Shown here: positions 54,350-63,320 of the stretch, one piece after another
How the letters are laid out: each line of letters begins with the position of its first letter
Numbering within the stretch: position 1 is the first letter of the stretch
Assembly (NCBI GenBank): GCA_902611145.1
Contig: CACLYO010000001.1
Coordinates: 79,501-143,500, forward strand
Reading direction: 5' to 3'
DNA length: 64,000 nucleotides
From: an uncultured Pelagibacteraceae bacterium
GTDB taxonomy: Bacteria > Pseudomonadota > Alphaproteobacteria > Pelagibacterales > Pelagibacteraceae
Made by a program: the position numbers and the translations under genes
Notes under the pieces: generated by a model
What the model saw: only the letters and a program-made list of their open reading frames with translations
Databases searched by the model: none
Told to the model about the DNA's origin: nothing

Positions 54350-55314
54350 TGAAAAAGAATATACTTATTACCGGAGGCATGGGGTTATTAGGAAAACCTT
54401 TAGTAAAATTCTTAAGTAAAAAAAAATTTAAAATATTCGTTTTAGATAAATCAAAAAATAAGAAACGAAATAAATTAATAAGCAAAAATATTGCTAGTTT
54501 TGTTTATGGTAACTTTCAAAACAAAATTTTATTAAAAAAAATAATTAAAAATAAAAAAATAAAAATTATTTTTCACACAGGTGCAATAACTCAAGTCCTT
54601 CAAGGACTTAGAGATCCTTATGGCACTTATAAAAATAATATCATGGGTACTGTCAATATATTAGAGTGCATAAGGGAAATAGATCCATCAATCCTCTTTG
54701 TTTACAGTTCATCTGATAAGGCTTATGGTGAAGTTAAAGATAAAAACTATCTAGAAAATGATAATTTATCATCGATATATCCTTACGATTTATCTAAAAC
54801 ATGTTCTGACTTAATTTGCCAATCTTATTTTACTGTTTATAAATTAAATGTTGCAATCGTAAGATGTGGAAATTTATTTGGCCCTGGAGATTTTAATTTA
54901 AACAGGATAATTCCAGAAACAATTATTTCATTAATTAATAACAAAAGAATAAAAATTCGATCTTCAGGAAAACTAGTAAGAGATTATTTGTATGTAGATG
55001 ATGCTGTTAATGCATACTATATGATTATGAAAACTTTGGAAAAGTATAAAAATAAAAAGTTACTGATTTATAATGTTGGCTCAAAATATAACTTATCAGT
55101 TCTTCAATTAGTTAATTTAATCTTAGATTTGATGAAAAAAAAACATTTAAAACCTATTATTATGAATAAATCAAAACAAGAAATTAATTTTCAAAAATTA
55201 AACGATACTAAGATTAAAAGAGACCTTGGTTGGAAGCAAAAAGTATCTTTGAAAAGTGGGTTATTTAAGACGATTAGATGGTACCAAGATAATTATAAGT
55301 TATTTAAAAAATAA
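54349..55314 (+). CDS. Extended SDR, CDP-glucose 4,6-dehydratase-like
   Basis: 321 residues. TGGMGLLGKP (8-17) is the NAD motif, FHTGAITQV (75-83), RDPYGTYKNNIMGTVN (88-103), SSSDKAYGE (120-128) and YDLSK with Tyr146 and Lys150. The SDKAYGE wording and RDP-x-TY-x-N-x-MGT block are characteristic of CDP-glucose 4,6-dehydratases (RfbG). Paired with the nucleotidyltransferase, this suggests a CDP-6-deoxy-4-keto sugar branch. A GDP- or UDP-sugar dehydratase remains possible. It converges on ygfZ with four bases between. Confidence 0.75.
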   Translation: MKKNILITGGMGLLGKPLVKFLSKKKFKIFVLDKSKNKKRNKLISKNIASFVYGNFQNKILLKKIIKNKKIKIIFHTGAITQVLQGLRDPYGTYKNNIMGTVNILECIREIDPSILFVYSSSDKAYGEVKDKNYLENDNLSSIYPYDLSKTCSDLICQSYFTVYKLNVAIVRCGNLFGPGDFNLNRIIPETIISLINNKRIKIRSSGKLVRDYLYVDDAVNAYYMIMKTLEKYKNKKLLIYNVGSKYNLSVLQLVNLILDLMKKKHLKPIIMNKSKQEINFQKLNDTKIKRDLGWKQKVSLKSGLFKTIRWYQDNYKLFKK

Positions 55315-55318
55315 TTTT

Positions 55319-56209
55319 CTAATTTTTAATCCAGCTTGGTTTTATTATTTTTATTTTAGAAGAACCACATGTGTATTCTTTTGAAAAATCAATACTATCA
55401 TTTTTAAATTTAATTAATCCAAAAGGATAATTATTATTAATTAAAATTTTGCCAATATCTTCATCATTTATGTAAATATTTTCATCGACTTCAACTTTTC
55501 CTTGAACTGTCTGTATAGGCATTATTCTTTTCGTAAGTTTGTTTCTAAGTTTAATTCTTGCTGTATTTTCTTGTCCAACATAACATCCTTTTTTAAAATC
55601 TAAACCATTCAGTTCATCAAAATTACATTCAATTCCAAAAAGTTTATTTTGTAGTTTGTTTGTATCAAGCTGAGGAATTCCTAACTTATGACTGAAATTA
55701 TAATATTCATCACTTTCAGATGATTTTAATTCTAGTTTTTTTACTGATAGATAAAGCTTTTCTAAATTAACAACTAATCTTGCTCCCAATTCTTTGTTTC
55801 TTGGGTCTAAAAATATTGGATCTTCCCTATACTTAATTGTAAATCCAGCTTCATCTCTAGAACTTGCTATCGATAAAAATTTTTCTCTACTTATTGCAGC
55901 GACAACAAATTCATTACTTAAATTTAAAATTTCAACCTTAGATCTTAATTTATACAAATTTAAGTGTTCGTATAATTGATTTATTTGTTTTTTATTACAA
56001 TCTATAAAATAACCTTTTTTATGTTTTAATACGATAAAATCAAAAAGGTATTTTCCTTGAGGTGTAAGCAAAGAAGCATAACAGCTAAAAATATCCGTTA
56101 CCTTGTGGATATCATTTGAAATGATATTTTGTAAAAATTCTTTAACATCATCGCCTTGAATGTAAAGTAAACCTCTATCTTCAAGAATATATATTTTATT
56201 TTTTTTCAT
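55319..56209 (-). CDS. ygfZ: Folate-binding protein YgfZ (GcvT-like)
   Basis: 296 residues of the GcvT/YgfZ superfamily: YIQGDDVKEFLQNIISNDI near 16-34, YASLLTPQGKYLFDF near 44-58, and the diagnostic KGCYVGQENTAR (207-218) with conserved Cys209. YgfZ uses tetrahydrofolate in iron-sulfur cluster assembly and repair. It lacks the aminomethyltransferase catalytic set, so it is not GcvT. It is divergent from pyrC. Confidence 0.9.
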   Translation of the reverse strand: MKKNKIYILEDRGLLYIQGDDVKEFLQNIISNDIHKVTDIFSCYASLLTPQGKYLFDFIVLKHKKGYFIDCNKKQINQLYEHLNLYKLRSKVEILNLSNEFVVAAISREKFLSIASSRDEAGFTIKYREDPIFLDPRNKELGARLVVNLEKLYLSVKKLELKSSESDEYYNFSHKLGIPQLDTNKLQNKLFGIECNFDELNGLDFKKGCYVGQENTARIKLRNKLTKRIMPIQTVQGKVEVDENIYINDEDIGKILINNNYPFGLIKFKNDSIDFSKEYTCGSSKIKIIKPSWIKN

Positions 56210-56211
56210 AA

Positions 56212-56238
56212 TTGATTATTAATTATTTATAATATAAT
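56212..56238 (+). promoter_or_regulatory. Candidate promoter for pyrC
   Basis: TTGATT (56212-56217) with a perfect TATAAT (56233-56238) 15 bases on, ending 14 bases before the ATG. The spacer is short by two bases and the region is nearly pure A/T, so chance matches are likely. Confidence 0.35.
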
Positions 56239-56252
56239 TACTTTTTTAATAA

Positions 56253-57560
56253 ATGTTAGATTTAATAATTAAAAACGGCTCATGTTACATAGATAAAGAT
56301 CTTAAGAATCAAGATATTGCAGTCAAAGATGGTAAAATAGTTGAAATAGGAAAAATAAGTGATGAGGTAAAAGAAATTTTCGACGCAAAAAACTTAACAG
56401 TTTTACCTGGATGTATAGACACTCAGACTCATTTTCGGGAGCCAGGATCAACTGATACTGAAGATCTTCACTCAGGCAGTAGAGCAGCTATTGCAGGTGG
56501 AATAACTGGTGTTTTTGAGATGCCTAATACCAATCCTCCAACTTCTAATAAGGTAGAATTTCAAAAAAAATTAGATCTTGCAAAAAATAGAATGTATTGC
56601 AATTATGCTTTTTATTTTGGTGCAACAGCGGATAATGGAGATGAATTAGCTAATATTAAAAGTTTAGAGGGCTGTTGTGGAATTAAACTTTTTGCAGGTT
56701 CTTCGACAGGCAACCTACTAGTTGCAAAAGAAGAAGATATTGAAAAAGTATTTCAAAGCAGTTCTAAAGTTGTTGCAGTTCATTCAGAAGATGAGGCAAT
56801 TTTAATTAAGAATAAAAAATTGATTAAAGATGGAGATGTTCATTCTCATCCAATTTGGAGAAGTGAAGAATGTGCAATTTCTTCAACTAGAAGGATTGTA
56901 AAAATAGCTGAGCGATATAAAAAAAAAGCACACATCCTTCATATTACAACAAAGCAAGAAATCGATTTTTTATCACAACATAAAGGTGACATTACATTTG
57001 AAATAACTCCTCAACATTTAACTATATATGCACCTGATTGTTATAATAAACTTGGCACATATTCTCAAATGAATCCTCCAATAAGAGACAAGTCTCATTA
57101 TGATAGATTATGGTATGCAGTTAAAAATAATTATAATGATACAATTGGTTCTGATCACGCTCCTCATTTAAAAAAAAATAAAGAAAAGATTTATCCAAAT
57201 TCACCATCAGGAATGCCTGGGGTTCAAACTCTTGTACCAGTTATGTTAAATCATATTAATGAGGGAAGATTATCTCTAGAACAATTTATGAATTTTGTTT
57301 GTGAAAATCCAGTGAGAATTTTTGGCATAAAAAATAAAGGTTTTATTAAAAAGGGCTTTGATGCAGATTTCACAATCGTAGATTTAAATAAAGTTATTGA
57401 AATTAAAAATGAGAATATTCAAAGCAAATGTGGGTGGTCTCCATTTAATGGATACAAATTCAAAGGTAAACCTGTTGCAACAATTGTTAATGGTGAAGTT
57501 AAAATGAAAGATGGAAAAATATTAGGAGAGCCAAAAGGTCAGCCAATAGTTTTTAAATAA
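56253..57560 (+). CDS. pyrC: Dihydroorotase (class I)
   Basis: 435-residue amidohydrolase of pyrimidine synthesis. The HxH metal motif lies in DTQTHFREPGSTD near residue 56, followed by GGITGVFEMPNTNPPT, CGIKLFAGSSTG, HSED, HILHIT, FEITPQHL and GSDHAPHLKK. Length and the FREPG wording place it in class I, with relatives that carry lysine-bridged or single-metal centres. It converges on an SMR gene with an eight-base overlap. Confidence 0.92.
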   Translation: MLDLIIKNGSCYIDKDLKNQDIAVKDGKIVEIGKISDEVKEIFDAKNLTVLPGCIDTQTHFREPGSTDTEDLHSGSRAAIAGGITGVFEMPNTNPPTSNKVEFQKKLDLAKNRMYCNYAFYFGATADNGDELANIKSLEGCCGIKLFAGSSTGNLLVAKEEDIEKVFQSSSKVVAVHSEDEAILIKNKKLIKDGDVHSHPIWRSEECAISSTRRIVKIAERYKKKAHILHITTKQEIDFLSQHKGDITFEITPQHLTIYAPDCYNKLGTYSQMNPPIRDKSHYDRLWYAVKNNYNDTIGSDHAPHLKKNKEKIYPNSPSGMPGVQTLVPVMLNHINEGRLSLEQFMNFVCENPVRIFGIKNKGFIKKGFDADFTIVDLNKVIEIKNENIQSKCGWSPFNGYKFKGKPVATIVNGEVKMKDGKILGEPKGQPIVFK

Positions 57561-57885
57561 GTTTTGAAGAATAGGCATTAACTAAAATTACACCAATAAC
57601 AATTAAGAATAATCCCAAAATAGCTTGCCAACTTAGACTTTGTTTGAAAAAAATATAGCCGAGTATTGCAATTGTAAATACACCAAGCCCACTCCAGGTA
57701 GCATAAACAATAGCTATAGGAAGTTTATGCACTACAAATGTTAACAAATAAAATGCAGATAAATAGCAAATAGCAAGTATTGATGTAGGAATTAATTTAG
57801 TAAAATTTTGTGTTACAGGCAGCAACATTGTGCCCGTTACTTCAAAAATTATTGCACCAAACAAAAATAAATATGTTTTAATCAT
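57553..57885 (-). CDS. Small multidrug resistance (SMR/EmrE) family transporter
   Basis: 110 residues with four membrane helices. The essential glutamate is visible in IIFEVTGTM (Glu15), and YATWSGLGVFTIAILGY in helix 3 is the SMR signature. It would act as a dimeric proton antiporter for cationic compounds, polyamines or guanidinium; the true substrate is unknown. It stands alone between pyrC and the acyl-CoA synthetase. Confidence 0.9.
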   Translation of the reverse strand: MIKTYLFLFGAIIFEVTGTMLLPVTQNFTKLIPTSILAICYLSAFYLLTFVVHKLPIAIVYATWSGLGVFTIAILGYIFFKQSLSWQAILGLFLIVIGVILVNAYSSKLI

Positions 57886-57927
57886 TAATATTTTTTACAA
57901 AAAAATATATCTTGCTCAATTTATAAA

Positions 57928-59826
57928 CTATCCTTTTAAAATATTATTTTTAATTAAATCTTCCTTTATTTCAACCAGTATAGCTGGATCATCAATTGTT
58001 GCTGGCATTTTATATTCTTCTTTATCAGCTATTTTTCTAACAGTTCCTCTTAAAATTTTTCCTGATCTTGTTTTTGGTAATCTTTTTACAACAATAGCAG
58101 TTTTAAAAGCTGCAACTGGGCCAACTTTATCTCTGACCATTTGAATACATTCTTTAGATATTGTTTCATTGTCCTTTTTAACACCAGCTTTGAGTGCTAT
58201 TAAACCAATTGGCAATTGTCCTTTTAATTTATCAGCAATACCAATAACAGCACATTCTGCAACTGACTGATGTTCTGACAAAACTTCTTCAATAGCTCCA
58301 GTAGACAATCTGTGTCCTGCAACATTAATTATATCATCTGTTCTAGACATGATCCAAACATAACCATCATCATCTATGTGCCCCGCATCGTAGGTTTGGT
58401 AATAACCCTCATAGTTTGACATGTATGTTTTTTTGTATCTTTCATCAGCATTCCATAGTGTTGGAAAAGTTCCTGGAGGCAAAGGTAGTTTAACTACAAT
58501 ATCACCCATTTCATTTGGTTTAGCTAAAGTTTGATCTGGTTTAATAATTTTTACATCATAACCAGGAACAGCTTTGCAAGCTGAACCATATTTGGTTTTC
58601 ATCATTTCTATTCCTGTGCAATTTGAACTAATTGCCCAGCTAGTTTCAGTTTGCCACCAATGATCAATTACAGGAACTTTAAGTAAAGACTCCGCCCACT
58701 TAATTGTATCTGGATCTGCTCTTTCACCTGCGAGGAATAATGACTCAAATTTGCTAAGATCATATTTTGTAAAAAATTTTCCTTCGGGATCTTCTTTTTT
58801 AATTGCTCTAAATGCTGTTGGGGCAGTAAAAAGAGATTTTACTTTATAGTCTGATATTATTTTCCAGAATGCACCTGCATCGGGTGTGCCAACAGGTTTT
58901 CCTTCAAATAAAACTGTAGTACATCCTTTGAACAATGGAGCATAAACAATATATGAGTGACCTACTATCCAACCAATATCACTAGCAGACCACCAAACAT
59001 CATCAATATCAATATTGTAAATATTTTTCATTGTCCATTTAAGAGCAACTATATGTCCCCCCACATCCCTAACAATACCTTTTGGGATTCCTGTGGTACC
59101 TGAGGTATATAAGATATAAGAAAATTCATTTGAATTAATTTCTATACAATCAACATCGTTTGCATTAGACAATGATTCATCCCAGCTAATTTCTTTTGGA
59201 GGATTCAGCTTAACTTCATTACCAGATCTTTGAAAAAGTATAACCTTTTCTGGTTTGTGCAAAGCAAGCTGAAGTGCTTTATCTACTAATGGTTTATACT
59301 CTACTGTTCTTCCTGGTTCGAATCCACATGATGCAGTGATTAAAAGTTTTGCTTTACTATCATCAATTCTGCTTGCAAGTTCATTTGATGCAAAGCCTCC
59401 AAATACTACAGAATGTATCGCTCCAATTCTTCCACATGCAAGCATCGCAATTACAGCCTCAGGTATCATAGGCATGTATATAATAACTCGATCTCCTTTG
59501 TTTATGCCTTGATTTTTTAGAGCACCTGCAAATTTTGATACTTTGTCTCTTAGTTCTTTATAAGTGAATTTTTTTTTATTACCTGTGATAGGACTATCGT
59601 ATATTAGAGCAAGCTTCTCGCCTCTACCCTCATCTATATGGAGGTCTAAAGCATTATAACAAGTGTTTGTCACACCATCGGAAAACCATTTGTAAAATGG
59701 TGGCTTATCTTTTTTTAATATTTGTGTTGGTTTTTTAAACCAAAATATATCTTCAGATATTTTTTGCCAAAACTCTTCAGGTTTTTTAATTGATTCTTCG
59801 TATATTTTCTCAAAATCATTTTTCAT
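57928..59826 (-). CDS. prpE: Propionyl-CoA synthetase-like acyl-CoA synthetase
   Basis: 632 residues from ATG 59826; a longer frame to 59871 adds basic residues with no family match. The sequence follows PrpE closely: FYKWFSDGVTNTCYNALD near 44-61, YMPMIPEAVIAMLACGRIGAIHSVVFGGFASNE in several adjoining motifs, YTSGTTGIPKG (AMP-binding loop), DIGWIVGHSYIVYAPL, INVAGHRLSTGAIEE, and the catalytic Lys in PKTRSGKIL. It forms acyl-CoA from propionate or acetate. It is divergent from proteorhodopsin, with 205 bases between. Acetate use (Acs) cannot be excluded. Confidence 0.87.
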   Translation of the reverse strand: MKNDFEKIYEESIKKPEEFWQKISEDIFWFKKPTQILKKDKPPFYKWFSDGVTNTCYNALDLHIDEGRGEKLALIYDSPITGNKKKFTYKELRDKVSKFAGALKNQGINKGDRVIIYMPMIPEAVIAMLACGRIGAIHSVVFGGFASNELASRIDDSKAKLLITASCGFEPGRTVEYKPLVDKALQLALHKPEKVILFQRSGNEVKLNPPKEISWDESLSNANDVDCIEINSNEFSYILYTSGTTGIPKGIVRDVGGHIVALKWTMKNIYNIDIDDVWWSASDIGWIVGHSYIVYAPLFKGCTTVLFEGKPVGTPDAGAFWKIISDYKVKSLFTAPTAFRAIKKEDPEGKFFTKYDLSKFESLFLAGERADPDTIKWAESLLKVPVIDHWWQTETSWAISSNCTGIEMMKTKYGSACKAVPGYDVKIIKPDQTLAKPNEMGDIVVKLPLPPGTFPTLWNADERYKKTYMSNYEGYYQTYDAGHIDDDGYVWIMSRTDDIINVAGHRLSTGAIEEVLSEHQSVAECAVIGIADKLKGQLPIGLIALKAGVKKDNETISKECIQMVRDKVGPVAAFKTAIVVKRLPKTRSGKILRGTVRKIADKEEYKMPATIDDPAILVEIKEDLIKNNILKG

Positions 59827-59942
59827 AAATTCGACTCGATTTTTTTGCTTTTTTCGGCTTTGAAGGATCATTAAATTTCAAAAAGTAAGTAAAATCAATA
59901 CTTATTAAGCGAAAAAAACTCTTCAATTAACTATCTATATTT

Positions 59943-60025
59943 GGTAATTAACCGCTTAACTTAGCAGTAGGTAATTACTGCTATAGTTTATATAAACTAT
60001 AAAAGAGACTAACTTAAAGAGGGAG
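59943..60025 (+). promoter_or_regulatory. Proteorhodopsin control region: hairpin, palindrome, RBS
   Basis: TAGCAGTA (59962-59969) pairs with TACTGCTA (59976-59983) around a six-base loop. Sharing base 59983, an 18-base perfect palindrome ATAGTTTATATAAACTAT fills 59983-60000. GGTAATTA is repeated at 59943-59950 and 59970-59977. A purine-rich ribosome-binding site GAGGGAG (60019-60025) lies six bases before the ATG. A TATAAA at 59998-60003 could be a -10, but no matching -35 is evident. The elements are seen; function as operator or RNA structure is inference. Confidence 0.55.
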
Positions 60026-60031
60026 TTTTTT

Positions 60032-60796
60032 ATGAGAACACTAAAAACGTTAGCTTTAGCTTTATTTGCTCTTATTGGAGTAACTACAGCGGCTAATGCA
60101 GCAACAGCCTTTTTAGCTACGGATGATTTCGTTGGTATTTCGTTCTGGCTAATATCAATGGGTATGTTAGCGGCTACAGCGTTTTTCTTTATGGAGCAAG
60201 CCAATGTAGGCACTCAGTGGAGAAAATCAGTAAATGTAGCTGGACTTGTAACTGGTATTGCATTTATCCATTACATGTATATGAGAGCAGTTTGGGTTGA
60301 AACAGGAGATACACCAACTGTTTACAGATACATTGACTGGTTAATAACTGTACCACTTCAGTTAATAGAATTTTATTTAATTCTAGCGGCAGTCAAGAAA
60401 GTTCCAACTGGAATATTCTGGAGAATCTTAATGGGTTCTTTAGTAATGTTAGTAGGTGGATATTGTGGAGAAGCTGGATTTATCGCGCCAATGCTTGGTT
60501 TCATTATCGGTATGGCAGGATGGATTTACATTCTTTATGAAATCTTTTCAGGTGAGGCAGGTAAAACTGTTGCGAGATCTGGAAACAAATCACTTGCAAC
60601 AGCGTTTGGTGCTTTAAGAATGATCGTTACAGTTGGTTGGGCAATTTACCCACTAGGTTATGTATTTGGTTACTTAACAGGTGGAATAGATGCTAACTCA
60701 CTTAACGTAATTTACAACTTAGCAGACTTTGTTAATAAGATCGCATTCGGTGTTATAATTTGGTCTTGCGCAGTTGCTAACTCTTCTAGAAGATAA
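60032..60796 (+). CDS. Proteorhodopsin (light-driven proton pump, blue-tuned by sequence)
   Basis: 254-residue retinal protein with a signal peptide (cleavage near ANA-AT) and seven helices. Residues sit at a constant +5 offset from reference proteorhodopsin: His80 (H75), proton acceptor Asp102 (D97), spectral tuning Gln110 (position 105), proton donor Glu113 (E108), Schiff-base Lys236 (K231). Asp/Glu at acceptor and donor indicate a proton pump; Gln at 105 is the blue-absorbing form. It has an unusually good ribosome-binding site and its own terminator. No retinal-forming blh or carotenoid gene is in the window. Confidence 0.98.
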   Translation: MRTLKTLALALFALIGVTTAANAATAFLATDDFVGISFWLISMGMLAATAFFFMEQANVGTQWRKSVNVAGLVTGIAFIHYMYMRAVWVETGDTPTVYRYIDWLITVPLQLIEFYLILAAVKKVPTGIFWRILMGSLVMLVGGYCGEAGFIAPMLGFIIGMAGWIYILYEIFSGEAGKTVARSGNKSLATAFGALRMIVTVGWAIYPLGYVFGYLTGGIDANSLNVIYNLADFVNKIAFGVIIWSCAVANSSRR

Positions 60797-60820
60797 TTTT
60801 AAAAGAGTTTAAAATAATTA

Positions 60821-62201
<1,381 letters not shown>

Positions 62202-62209
<8 letters not shown>

Positions 62210-62828
62210 ACTTTTTACTGCTGATACTCCAAATGGTAAAAAAATCTCAATTATGCTGGAAGAAATTGGTTATGAATATAAAGTAACTAAAATTGATCTT
62301 TCTAAAGACGAACAATTTAAACCTGATTTTAAAAAAATTAGTCCTTTTAGTAAAATCCCAGTGATTACTGATCATGAAAATAAAGAAAGTGTATTTGAGT
62401 CTGGAGCTATACTTATTTATTTGGGTGAAAAAAGTAATAAATTTTATGAAAAAAATAATAGATTAATAATTAATCAATGGTTGATGGCGCAAATGGGTTT
62501 AATAGGCCCACTGATTGGACAGCATCATCAATTTCACCATTTTAATCCCGGCAAAAGTAAATTTGGCGAAGAAAGATATTTTAAGATAGCTATAAAACTT
62601 TACGAGGACCTTGATAAAAGACTAAGTGATTCAAAATTTCTAGCTGGAGAAAATTATACAATTGCAGATATTGCTACCTGGCCTTGGATTGCTAGACATG
62701 AGTGGCATGACATAGGTCTTAAAAATTTCAAAAATTTAACAAAATGGTATTTAGAAATAGCCAAACGAGATGCTGTAATTAAAGGATATGATTTAATGAA
62801 TAGTGGATCAGTTATTCCTAAACCTTAA
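62202..62828 (+). CDS. Glutathione S-transferase family protein
   Basis: 208 residues from GTG 62202, which has GGAG six bases upstream; a TTG at 62190 would sit on that ribosome-binding site. The thioredoxin-fold N-terminal domain shows FTADTPNGKKISIMLEEIG, SPFSKIPVI and ESGAILIYLGEK; the helical domain has GPLIGQHHQFHHF and NYTIADIATWPWIARHEW. The TPNG wording is that of YghU/YfcG (Nu class) enzymes with disulfide-bond reductase activity. It is coupled to the FNR. Confidence 0.9.
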
Positions 62829-63241
62829 TCGTCAGCATAAACTCTTTCCTCTTTTTCATGTTTTTCTTGTGCTGCGATACATAAAGTGGCAATCGGTCTT
62901 GCCATTAATCTTTTAAGACCAATTGGTTCGGCGGTCTCTTCACAAAAACCATACGTTCCATCTTTAATTCTTGTTAATGCGGATTCAATTTTAGAAATTA
63001 ATTTAATTTGTCTATTAATAGCTCTCATTTCAACATTTTTTTCAGTGTAAGAGCTTGCTTGGTCTACAATATCAGCAGAAGTACTATTGTCATCTAATGA
63101 ACTATTATAAAGAGCTTCATTATTTGTTCTAACTAAATCTTTTTTCCATTCGGTAAGTTTTTTTTTAAAATAAACTTTATGTTTTTCACACATATACTTT
63201 TCAGATTCTTTTGGTACGTAAGTTTTTGATATCTTGACCAT
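62825..63241 (-). CDS. dksA: RNA polymerase-binding regulator DksA
   Basis: 138 residues from ATG 63241. A coiled-coil with DNSTSADIVDQASSYTEKNVEMRAINRQ contains the acidic tip, followed by the zinc-finger region YGFCEETAEPIGLKRLMARPIATLCIAAQE. Only two Cys remain of the four zinc ligands, as common in Alphaproteobacteria. A longer frame to 63277 is rejected because a strong promoter lies within it. DksA with ppGpp resets rRNA and amino-acid promoters. Confidence 0.92.
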   Translation of the reverse strand: MVKISKTYVPKESEKYMCEKHKVYFKKKLTEWKKDLVRTNNEALYNSSLDDNSTSADIVDQASSYTEKNVEMRAINRQIKLISKIESALTRIKDGTYGFCEETAEPIGLKRLMARPIATLCIAAQEKHEKEERVYADD

Positions 63242-63263
63242 ATCTTTGATTTTTTGCGTCCGG

Positions 63264-63291
63264 AGTATATTCAGCAAATAGATAGTGTCAA
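63264..63291 (-). promoter_or_regulatory. Sigma-70-like promoter of dksA
   Basis: On the minus strand a perfect TTGACA (63291-63286) and TATACT (63269-63264) are separated by 16 bases. The start site expected near 63257 gives a short leader of about 16 bases to ATG 63241. This is the best promoter match I found in the window. Confidence 0.65.
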
Positions 63292-63320
63292 GTAAGCTTT
63301 AATTGTATAAATTCAGAGAA

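Noticed and set aside
51746-55320. tRNA-Leu as an active integrative-element attachment site
   Set aside because: No integrase gene and no repeat of the tRNA 3' end at the far side of the island could be seen.
59956-60213. Minus-strand frame covering the proteorhodopsin leader and signal peptide
   Set aside because: Antisense of the leader and helix A; Ala-rich composition mirrors the membrane helices.
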